Positions 1-5,280 of a stretch of DNA of 5,280 nt are shown piece by piece. Position numbers and translations under genes: made by a program. Within the stretch, counting starts at the first letter, position 1. Each line of letters opens with the position of its first letter. The notes under the pieces are model-generated. The model ran no database searches. It was not told the origin of the DNA and worked only from the letters and a program-made list of their open reading frames with translations. Source of the DNA: Phycisphaerales bacterium (GTDB taxonomy: Bacteria; Planctomycetota; Phycisphaerae; Phycisphaerales; SM1A02); NCBI GenBank assembly GCA_007127615.1, contig SKZB01000009.1, forward strand, positions 1-5,280, in the 5' to 3' direction.

Positions 1-1645
1 CCAGATGCATGAAGCCCGCGAAACTCTGGCCGAGCCCGACCGGATCGATGATCGTAAACCGCGCCTTGTCCGGCGGAAGGCAGGTCAGCAGACGGAACAT
101 GACCGTCTGCAGCACATCCAGCGGCACCCCGTCCGCGCTGCCGTCGTGTTCGATCAACATCGAGCAGTCATTGGGAAACGCCAGGGTGGCCGGGAGGATG
201 AACTCGGTCGGACCGTCCAGTTTCAGCCGTTCATCGTCCGGCAGACCGCCGGGCAGTTCGTTCAGGCGCAGCGTTGTCCGGCCGAACCGGACGGCCGGGG
301 CGAACGCGCGCGGCGGCGACCAGTCATTCCAGCTCGGGTCATCCCAGGCGGGAAAATACTTCTGATCGTCCGCGCGGATCGCCTCACCGAGCTCATGGAC
401 CTGCCGCATACCGGTCTTCCAGTCTTGGATGAGCGCCGCCCAGGCGTTCTCCGCCCAGTCGTTGAGTTCCTCGCGTTCGGTTTCGAGACGTGACTCCAGC
501 TCGTGCAGATCGCGTTCGAACTCGGAGTTGGCCGCGGCAACCACCTCATCACGCTGCTGTTTCGCTTCGGCGAGTTTGCGTTGACGCCGCTCTTCGATCT
601 CCTTCAATCGGGCGGGGTACTTCTGCTCGATGCGCCGATGACGGGCGGCCCGGCGCTCCCGGATTTCCTCGATGATCCCGCCGTACTTCTCTCGGGCCTG
701 CTCAACCTCCCGATCGCGCGTTTCGCGCAGCTGTCCGGCGAGCCGGTCACGATCCCTTTCGGCCTGCTCAACGCACGGCCGGTGAAGCGCCGTGATCAGA
801 AGCTGAGATTCGACCAGGGGTTGCCAGAGGGTGGCGGCCCGGCGGCGCATCGTGAGGTAAAGGGCAAGGAGCAGCACGGTCATGCCGCCCGCGCCGAGGC
901 CGGCGTTGATCCAGACCCAGGTGCTCAGCTCGCCCCGATGGACGCCCAGCGTGATCGCGAAGGCCACAGTGGCCGCGAGGACGATCAGAAAGACCGGCAC
1001 GATATTGCGAAACAGCTTGGGCAGTGACTGGGCTTCGATGGCGACCACCGCCAGCCGGGCCTGCTCCAACGTCTGATCCATCGAGCTGAGCGGCGATTCA
1101 AGCTGCTCCGGCGTGGGTTCGACCGTTCGCGCCGGATCGCGGGCGGCCGAGCCGAGACGTGAACGCCTGAGAGACTGCTCGGCGCGTTCCCGCAGGAGTT
1201 GCACCTCGTCGCGCAGACTGTCAATGACCTTGCACGACTGTTCGAACTGTTCCTGAGGACGATCCTGGCTGCCTTCGTAGACCGATTCGGTCAGCCAGAT
1301 CGCTTCTTCCATCTTCCGGCGCGCCGCTTCTTCGTTGGTCTCCGCCTTTTCATCGAGCTGCTCGCGGTCCGCATCGTACGCTTCGCGTACGGCGCGGTCG
1401 TCGCGCTCGAATTCCCGTTGAATCTCGGCCGCGGTTGATTCGTACTTCGACTCGGCTTGCTGTACGCGGCGGTCACGCTCTTTGCGCAATTCGGTCCGTC
1501 CGGATTCCAGTTCCCCGTCCAGGCGCGCCCGTTCCGCTTTCTCGCGCGTGGCGATGGTCCGTTCGCGTTCGGCTCGATCGGCGGTCAGGCGTCGCGCCAG
1601 TCGGAGCAGGCGGCGCGGGCCGGTGGTCAGTGAGGCATCGGTCAT
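1..1645 (-). CDS. FtsK/SpoIIIE-type membrane ATPase with two coiled coils (EccC-like), 3' end beyond window
   Basis: The 548 visible residues are the N-terminal part of a protein that runs off the left edge. Residues about 20-160 form a highly charged coiled coil. Two hydrophobic helices lie at about 214-235 and 243-266, joined by a short polar loop. A second charged coiled coil spans about 287-400. A Trp-rich linker (about 397-441) leads into the start of an ATPase module, with RFTIIDP at 529-535 in the Walker B/strand position and GLGQSFAGFMHL following. The place where a P-loop should sit (499-508, EHDGSADGVP) lacks the GKS/GKT residues, so this first module is probably nucleotide-inactive. 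Functional P-loops would be expected further on, outside the window. The ATG at 1645 is preceded by AGGA at 10 nt and by an in-frame TAG at 1660-1658. Its neighbours include a WXG100-like gene, so I infer a motor for type VII-like secretion. DNA translocation is the alternative. The FtsK-type assignment rests on recalled family pattern. Confidence 0.85.
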   Translation of the reverse strand, partial: MTDASLTTGPRRLLRLARRLTADRAERERTIATREKAERARLDGELESGRTELRKERDRRVQQAESKYESTAAEIQREFERDDRAVREAYDADREQLDEKAETNEEAARRKMEEAIWLTESVYEGSQDRPQEQFEQSCKVIDSLRDEVQLLRERAEQSLRRSRLGSAARDPARTVEPTPEQLESPLSSMDQTLEQARLAVVAIEAQSLPKLFRNIVPVFLIVLAATVAFAITLGVHRGELSTWVWINAGLGAGGMTVLLLALYLTMRRRAATLWQPLVESQLLITALHRPCVEQAERDRDRLAGQLRETRDREVEQAREKYGGIIEEIRERRAARHRRIEQKYPARLKEIEERRQRKLAEAKQQRDEVVAAANSEFERDLHELESRLETEREELNDWAENAWAALIQDWKTGMRQVHELGEAIRADDQKYFPAWDDPSWNDWSPPRAFAPAVRFGRTTLRLNELPGGLPDDERLKLDGPTEFILPATLAFPNDCSMLIEHDGSADGVPLDVLQTVMFRLLTCLPPDKARFTIIDPVGLGQSFAGFMHL

Positions 1646-1655
1646 GTGGACACTA

Positions 1656-1659
1656 TCCT
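1656..1659 (-). promoter_or_regulatory. Ribosome binding site of the FtsK-type gene
   Basis: AGGA on the minus strand lies 10 nt before the ATG at 1645. It abuts the in-frame TAG that closes the frame upstream, which supports this ATG as the start. Confidence 0.5.
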
Positions 1660-1684
1660 AAATGACGCGGCCGGTTCAGGGCGG

Positions 1685-1705
1685 CGGATTGGAAACGGAT
1701 TGGAA
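1685..1705. repeat. Tandem 10-bp direct repeat, 11-bp period
   Basis: CGGATTGGAA occurs at 1685-1694 and again at 1696-1705, separated by one base, so the period is 11 bp, about one helical turn. It lies 40-60 bp upstream of the FtsK-type start, within the non-coding gap. This spacing would suit a dimeric DNA-binding protein, but two copies may also be chance in GC-rich sequence. Confidence 0.45.
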
Positions 1706-1714
1706 TCGGGGCGG

Positions 1715-1742
1715 GAATCGTCCGATTCGGTCCGGGCGGACC
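1715..1742. repeat. Two adjacent short inverted repeats
   Basis: GAATCG-TC-CGATTC (1715-1728) is a 6-bp palindrome with a 2-bp spacer. It is followed directly by GGTCC-GGGC-GGACC (1729-1742), a 5-bp stem with a 4-nt loop. Both lie in the gap between the 71-residue protein and the FtsK-type gene. The first looks more like an operator half-site pair than an RNA hairpin because its loop is only 2 nt. The second could fold as RNA. No U-tract follows either one on the minus strand. Confidence 0.35.
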
Positions 1743-1749
1743 GGCGGAG

Positions 1750-1775
1750 TCGCGGCGGCCCGACCGTCGCCGCGA
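1750..1775 (-). terminator. GC-rich hairpin after the 71-residue gene, possible attenuator
   Basis: TCGCGGCG pairs perfectly with CGCCGCGA across a 10-nt loop. In the minus-strand transcript this hairpin begins 14 nt after the stop codon at 1792-1790. It lacks the U-tract of a classical intrinsic terminator, so it may instead slow polymerase, protect the 3' end of the small-gene message or partly attenuate read-through into the ATPase gene. It would let the small proteins be made in larger amounts than the motor. This role is inference. Confidence 0.35.
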
Positions 1776-1789
1776 TCCTCCTCACGCGG

Positions 1790-2005
1790 TCAGGGTCGGC
1801 ACTCCTGATCCGCGCGGGCGAGCAACTCCCCCATATGGCTCATCGCGTGGGCGGCGTTGCGCAACCGCGGCTCCAGGGGATCGAGAAATTTCTCCTCGAT
1901 GTCCCGGCTGACCGGATCATCCCAGTGTTCGCGAATTCGATCCCAGCGATGACGCAGATCCTTCATGGCGTCGAGCAGGTTGGCGCGGGAGGCGGAAAGG
2001 CTCAT
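1790..2005 (-). CDS. Small helical protein of the type VII-like cluster (71 aa)
   Basis: This 71-residue, Cys-poor protein has no signal peptide or membrane helix and reads as two amphipathic helices. Residues 4-28 form the first, with W21 and W28. After a break at DDP (29-31) comes a helix from about 33 to 66. The pattern of a Trp, a polar turn and then an alternating charged/hydrophobic helix with F40 and L41 resembles half of a WXG100 hairpin, although there is no WxG. The ATG at 2005 overlaps the previous gene's TGA (ATGA, 2005-2002) and has AGGAGG 10 nt upstream, so the start is well supported and translational coupling is likely. I recall similar small proteins beside FtsK-type genes in planctomycetes but know no function. 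It may be a secreted Esx-like protein or an accessory of the ATPase. Confidence 0.8.
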   Translation of the reverse strand: MSLSASRANLLDAMKDLRHRWDRIREHWDDPVSRDIEEKFLDPLEPRLRNAAHAMSHMGELLARADQECRP

Positions 2006-2532
2006 GCGGATCGATCCTCCTCGCCGTCGGGTGCTTCACGGCGCGCTTCGGGCGCCTGCAGTTTCAGGTAGGACTCAATGCTCTGCATCATGCGTTCGAC
2101 CTTGGCGGCGGTGCGCGGCAGATCCGCTTCGATCAGTTCATCCACCTGCTGCAACTGGCTCAGGCAGAGGGCCGCTTCCTTCTCCAGGTTCCGAATCCAG
2201 TATTTGACGCGTTCCATCTTGCGGCGGCATTCCTCGATGCGCTGCTGGGCCCGTTCGACGGCTTTGCGTTCCAGGACCGGCGAGGTGCGCGTATCGCGCG
2301 ATTCGTTTTCCGCACGGTAGAGCTCGCTCTTGGCTTCGGCGAGCTTGCGCGTCCACTTCCTTTCCTCGTGCTGCCAATACGAATAGTGATCGGTCTGCAG
2401 CCGCTGAATCCCTTTTCGCATATCGGAATGCGCGCTGATGAGCGACTGCTTGACCTGATCGCCGAACTTGGCGAGCGCGGCCTTGAAATCCTTGACCGCA
2501 TCGAGGGAGCGAATGTTGGCGGACGGTGCCAT
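2002..2532 (-). CDS. Coiled-coil protein of the type VII-like cluster (176 aa)
   Basis: The protein is almost entirely helical. A leading helix (about 8-45) contains DAVKDFKAALAKFGDQ. An aromatic patch, HYSYW (49-53), with W60 follows. A long charged coiled coil runs over about 55-125, broken near 78-87 (SRDTRTSPVL), with W112. A final helix covers about 126-158, and a polar tail ends in EEDRSA. There is no signal peptide or membrane segment. I chose the ATG at 2532. A TTG at 2571 would add 13 unconvincing residues (MTTSACPRLRPFL) and overlap the WXG100-like gene; the ATG leaves a 35-bp gap with only a weak AGG 9 nt upstream. Its stop overlaps the next start (ATGA). I recall homologues of similar length in planctomycetes annotated as hypothetical. 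By position it may be a chaperone, adaptor or secreted partner of the Esx-like protein. This is inference. Confidence 0.8.
   Translation of the reverse strand: MAPSANIRSLDAVKDFKAALAKFGDQVKQSLISAHSDMRKGIQRLQTDHYSYWQHEERKWTRKLAEAKSELYRAENESRDTRTSPVLERKAVERAQQRIEECRRKMERVKYWIRNLEKEAALCLSQLQQVDELIEADLPRTAAKVERMMQSIESYLKLQAPEARREAPDGEEDRSA
2016..2021 (-). promoter_or_regulatory. Strong Shine-Dalgarno for the 71-aa gene
   Basis: AGGAGG on the minus strand lies 10 nt before the ATG at 2005, inside the last codons of the upstream gene. It is the strongest ribosome binding site in the window, which suggests high output of the small protein in addition to coupling. Confidence 0.7.
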
Positions 2533-2567
2533 GAGAAAGGGCCTGAGTCGGGGACAAGCGGATGTGG

Positions 2568-2840
2568 TCAACGCTGGTTGAGATAGTTTTCGATATGCTC
2601 GGCTTTGCGGAGCAGGAACGGAATGTGCTGCGCCGAGGCCTCCGTGAAGCGGTTGAGGGTCTTGAGCGTGTGCTCGAACTCTTCCGCGAACTTCTTCTGC
2701 TCCTGATCACGCCAGCTCTGGCTGAGGTTCTGCATTCGGCCGTGAAGGACCGACATCTGGTTCGACAGCGATTCGTTGAACCGTTTGAGATCCTGGGCGA
2801 AGCGGCGAAGTTCTTCCGGGTCGACAATTGCTTTGGCCAT
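2568..2840 (-). CDS. WXG100-like (Esx-type) protein (90 aa)
   Basis: At 90 residues it fits the WXG100 family size of about 100. It reads as a helical hairpin: helix 1 covers about 8-39, the turn carries SWRDQEQ (42-48), and helix 2 covers about 49-87 with F51, F55, L59, L62 and F65 at coiled-coil spacing. W43 takes the place of the WxG Trp, but the Gly is Asp (W43-R-D45). There is no signal peptide, no Cys, and no C-terminal YxxxD/E export motif. Known family members are substrates or co-substrates of type VII secretion, exported as dimers by an FtsK/SpoIIIE ATPase, and such an ATPase is encoded in the same cluster. The ATG at 2840 follows AAGG at 13 nt, a long spacing. The frame stays open to a GTG at 2921, but that adds a Pro-rich stretch with no family look. 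The protein is first in the minus-strand cluster. The WXG100 call is by pattern and recalled planctomycete homologues. Confidence 0.8.
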   Translation of the reverse strand: MAKAIVDPEELRRFAQDLKRFNESLSNQMSVLHGRMQNLSQSWRDQEQKKFAEEFEHTLKTLNRFTEASAQHIPFLLRKAEHIENYLNQR

Positions 2841-3011
2841 GGTGATGGATACGCCTTCACAAGGACGAAGGTTCCTCCTGCGCGGGGGAGGGGGGAATTC
2901 AGTCGGCGGAGTCGGCTTCACGCGCGGCCGGCTGTTTCACTAGGATACAAGTTGGCCCGAACCTCGTCGCGGAATCAGCGATTGAAAGATCCACCCCCGG
3001 CAGACTCGCCC
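2841..3011. promoter_or_regulatory. Divergent promoter region between the WXG100-like cluster and the histidine kinase
   Basis: Two gene sets diverge from this 171-bp gap, so at least two promoters should lie here. It contains a purine-rich run of G and A at 2884-2897 and a relatively AT-rich patch at 2937-2952 (CACTAGGATACAAGTT) that could supply a -10 element on either strand. TTGAAA at 2982-2987 could be a -35 for the kinase, but no good -10 follows at 17 bp. I cannot assign exact promoters. GGAGGAA on the minus strand (2878-2872) is 31 nt from the ATG at 2840, too far to be its ribosome site. Confidence 0.45.
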
Positions 3012-5280
3012 ATGGAACCGATCGAGCTTCTCTTTGTTCTCCTGTTTCTGGTCGTGGTCAGTTCGATCGCACTCTACTCCTACCTGCGGCAGCTCGGCCG
3101 AATCCGGCTTCTCGAGCGCGAGGTAGAGCAGCTGAGCGTCGAACGCGACCGTTTCGAACTCGCCAGCCGGGCCGCCCGCGATGCCATCTGGGATTACGAC
3201 GTCAGGAACAGTCAGATTCACTGGCGCGGGGACCTGCTCAGAAACTTCGGCTACGAGGACGTGGTCACCACTGACTTTCACTGGTGGGAAGATCGCGTGC
3301 ATGATGACGATCGAGAACGGGCGGCCGGCTCGGTCCGAACCGCGCTGGAATCGAACGCCGAGTTCTGGTCGTGCGGCTACCGGTTCCGCCGGGCGGACGG
3401 CAGCTTCGCCGATGTGCACGATCGGGGTTACATCCTTCGGAACCCGAAGGGCCAGGCCCACCGGTTCATCGGCGTGATCGACGACTTGACACCCCTGCGG
3501 GAGGCCGAAGCATCCCTCGGCATGAAACAGGCCCAGTTCCAGGCGCTGACCTCCAGTCTGCCCGATCCGATTGCGCGGTTCGACCGACAACTGCGGCATC
3601 TCTACGTCAATTCGGCGATGGAGCGCGTTTCCGGCCTGCCGGCCGATCAGGTGATTGGCCGCACGAATCGAGAACTGGAGCTGCCGGAAGAGCTGGTGAA
3701 CACATGGGACCGTGAAATCGCCTGCGTTTTCGAGACCGGCGAGATCAGTGAATTCGGCTTCGAGTTCCAGAACGCAGATGGGCCGCGCTATCTGGTCGCC
3801 CGGGTCGCGCCGGAGCGAAAGCCCGACGGCTCGTTTGATTCGGTCGTCAGTATCGTGCGTGATGTCACCGACCTTCAGCAGGCCGAGAAGGAACTGGAAG
3901 CCCGCGAGCGTCAATACCGCCTGCTGTTCAGAAGTCATCCGCACCCGATGTTCGTTTTCGATGTGCACACGCTCGAGATTCTGGAGGTGAACGATGCGGC
4001 GGTTGATAGTTACGGCTATTCACGTGATGAGTTTCAGACCATGACGATTCTTGACATTCGTCCGGAAGAGGACATTCCGCAGTGGAGAGCGTCGCATGAT
4101 CCGAACCTGGAAGGCTCCATGGAGGCGGGACAGTGGCGTCACCGCTCGAAAGACGGGACGGTGATGGATGTCGAGATTTACACGCACGCCACCGAGTTCC
4201 GCGGGCGACGAGCGGAGATGGCGCTGGCCATCAACATCACCGATCGGGCCGAGGCCGAACGCGCCCGGCGCGAGAGTGAAGCCCGGTTCACGGCCTTTAT
4301 GAACAACAACCCCGCCGCGGCGTGGATCAAGGATGAGAACGGTCGTTACATCTACGCCAATCGTGCCGCGCTGGCGATCTATCAGATCACGGAGGAGAAC
4401 CTGAGCGTACTGGATGATGAGAAGCTCTTTTCGGCGGACGTGGCGAAAAATCTGATTCAGAACGATGAGACGGTGCGCCGCACCCGGGAGCCGCTGCATA
4501 CCCACGAGTCGATCGACCATCCCGACGGAACCCGGCACATCTGGATGATCGTCAAGTTCCCGCTCGCGCGGTCGCAGGACGTCTGCCATGTCGGCGGGTT
4601 TGCGCTCGACGTGACCGACCGCGTTCAGGCGGAGGAGGAATTGCGGGAGTACGCCAGCAAGCTGGAGCAGAGCAACCGGGAACTGGAGCAGTTCGCGTAC
4701 GTGGCGTCGCATGACCTTCAGGAGCCGCTGCGCATGGTGTCGAGCTATACCCAACTGCTCGCCCGCCGCTACCAGGACCAACTGGATGCGGATGCGAACG
4801 AGTTCATCGGCTACGCCGTTGAAGGGGCGACTCGGATGCAGCAACTGATCGACGACCTGCTGGCCTATTCCCGGGTCCAGTCGCAGCGGCAGGCGTTTAT
4901 GCCGGTTGATCTCAACCAATCGCTTGACGCGGCGATTAAGAATCTGGCCCACCCGATTCGGGCGTCCGGCGCCGTGATCCGTCACGATTCCCTGCCGACG
5001 GTGCGGGCCGACAGGGTTCAGATGCAGCAGGTGCTTCAGAACCTGATCAGCAACGCGGTGAAGTTTCGCAGCCGCCGAACGCCGGAAGTGACGGTCTCGG
5101 GCCGGGAGGAGGAGGGCGAATGGATCGTTTCCGTCTCCGACAACGGGATCGGGCTGGACCCTTCGTATCAGGAACGAATCTTTGTTATCTTCCAGCGGTT
5201 GCACAGTCGCAGCCGCTATCCCGGGACCGGCATCGGGCTGGCGATCTGCAAACGGATTGTCGAACGTCACGGTGGGCGCA
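3012..5280 (+). CDS. Membrane-anchored multi-PAS sensor histidine kinase, 3' end beyond window
   Basis: The 756 visible residues run off the right edge just after the G2 box. One membrane helix (about 5-24) is followed by a short coil (25-48). Four PAS-type domains come next, at about 46-160, 172-290, 298-415 and 422-540. The first has a PAS_3 look (HWRGDLLRNFGY), and each ends in a PAC-like strand such as FIGVIDDLT or ALAINITDR. HisKA follows with H567 in FAYVASHDLQEPLRM, a phytochrome-like H-box. HATPase_c has an N-box with N681 (NLISNAVKF), G1 DNGIG at 710-714, the F-box IFVIFQRLHSR and G2 GTGIGLAI at 738-745. All catalytic motifs are intact. There is no periplasmic domain and no LOV cysteine motif, so sensing is probably cytoplasmic with an unknown ligand. 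The ATG at 3012 is chosen because the membrane helix follows at once; its ribosome site is weak, and TTG at 2982 is an alternative. The partner regulator is not in the window. Confidence 0.93.
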   Translation, partial: MEPIELLFVLLFLVVVSSIALYSYLRQLGRIRLLEREVEQLSVERDRFELASRAARDAIWDYDVRNSQIHWRGDLLRNFGYEDVVTTDFHWWEDRVHDDDRERAAGSVRTALESNAEFWSCGYRFRRADGSFADVHDRGYILRNPKGQAHRFIGVIDDLTPLREAEASLGMKQAQFQALTSSLPDPIARFDRQLRHLYVNSAMERVSGLPADQVIGRTNRELELPEELVNTWDREIACVFETGEISEFGFEFQNADGPRYLVARVAPERKPDGSFDSVVSIVRDVTDLQQAEKELEARERQYRLLFRSHPHPMFVFDVHTLEILEVNDAAVDSYGYSRDEFQTMTILDIRPEEDIPQWRASHDPNLEGSMEAGQWRHRSKDGTVMDVEIYTHATEFRGRRAEMALAINITDRAEAERARRESEARFTAFMNNNPAAAWIKDENGRYIYANRAALAIYQITEENLSVLDDEKLFSADVAKNLIQNDETVRRTREPLHTHESIDHPDGTRHIWMIVKFPLARSQDVCHVGGFALDVTDRVQAEEELREYASKLEQSNRELEQFAYVASHDLQEPLRMVSSYTQLLARRYQDQLDADANEFIGYAVEGATRMQQLIDDLLAYSRVQSQRQAFMPVDLNQSLDAAIKNLAHPIRASGAVIRHDSLPTVRADRVQMQQVLQNLISNAVKFRSRRTPEVTVSGREEEGEWIVSVSDNGIGLDPSYQERIFVIFQRLHSRSRYPGTGIGLAICKRIVERHGGR

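Larger units (their letters stand above)
1646..1789. other. Structured 144-bp intergenic gap inside the minus-strand cluster
   Basis: No coding frame here looks real. The gap holds a tandem direct repeat, two adjacent inverted repeats and an 8-bp hairpin, described separately. It is the only sizeable gap between the four minus-strand genes, whose other junctions are a 4-bp overlap and about 35 bp. A promoter for the ATPase gene could sit here, but I see no convincing -35/-10 pair. Confidence 0.5.

Noticed and set aside
5..1027. Plus-strand open frames of 162 and 174 codons over the left end
   Set aside because: They are antisense to the FtsK-type gene, whose minus-strand frame is open over the whole 1645 bases and carries coiled coils, two membrane helices and an ATPase strand.
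2533..2571. TTG start at 2571 for the coiled-coil protein
   Set aside because: It adds 13 residues of non-helical sequence. The ATG at 2532 begins the recognisable part. The overlap with the upstream stop keeps this alternative possible but less likely.
2138..2860. Minus-strand open frame of 240 codons overlapping two small genes
   Set aside because: It is rich in Arg and Ser with no helical pattern and overlaps out of frame the WXG100-like and 176-residue genes. A GGAGGAA lies 11 nt before its GTG, but the product is not protein-like.
2874..2891. CCTCC...GGAGG short inverted repeat near the start of the minus-strand cluster
   Set aside because: It is only 5 bp, in a G-rich run where such matches are expected by chance, and has no U-tract.
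2841..2921. GTG start at 2921 extending the WXG100-like protein by 27 residues
   Set aside because: The extension is Pro- and Arg-rich, unlike WXG100 N-termini, and the protein from ATG 2840 already has the full family length.
2940..3968. Long open frame on the minus strand (342 codons)
   Set aside because: It lies fully antisense to the histidine kinase, whose plus-strand frame has clear TM and PAS sequence. The antisense translation has no recognisable domain and reflects high GC.
4020..5270. Long open frame on the minus strand (416 codons)
   Set aside because: It is antisense to PAS3-PAS4, HisKA and HATPase, which carry every expected catalytic motif on the plus strand. It is a codon-bias shadow.
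1..5280. tRNA, rRNA, CRISPR, insertion sequence or riboswitch
   Set aside because: No cloverleaf, conserved rRNA blocks, regularly spaced repeats, transposase motifs or terminal inverted repeats were seen. Nearly all of the window is coding.

Overview
The window is high-GC bacterial DNA. Its proteins resemble families I know best from Planctomycetota. I infer this from recalled protein patterns, not from a search, and no rRNA or other phylogenetic marker is present. There is no tRNA, rRNA, CRISPR array or mobile element.

Left and middle (1-2840, minus strand): a compact four-gene cluster read right to left. It holds a 90-residue WXG100-like helical hairpin protein (2840-2568), a 176-residue coiled-coil protein (2532-2002), a 71-residue helical protein (2005-1790) that starts in a 4-bp overlap with the previous stop, and, after a 144-bp gap rich in inverted and direct repeats, a large FtsK/SpoIIIE-type protein (1645 to beyond the left edge). 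The visible 548 residues of the last protein are coiled coil, two membrane helices, a second coiled coil, and the start of an ATPase module whose Walker A site appears degenerate. A WXG100-type protein next to an FtsK/SpoIIIE ATPase is the minimal signature of a type VII-like (Esx/Yuk) secretion system. The two other small proteins look like lineage-specific partners or substrates.

Right (3012-5280, plus strand): after a 171-bp divergent intergenic region, one gene fills the rest of the window and runs off the right edge. It encodes a membrane-anchored sensor histidine kinase with one N-terminal membrane helix, four PAS-type domains, a HisKA domain with a phytochrome-like H-box, and a nearly complete HATPase domain. 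Its link to the secretion-like cluster is positional only (shared divergent promoter region).

The main biological interest is a diverged, apparently stripped-down type VII-like module in a probable Gram-negative-type bacterium. It pairs small helical proteins with a translocase ATPase whose first nucleotide site seems inactive. The catalytic part of the ATPase lies outside the window, so the secretion role is inferred.
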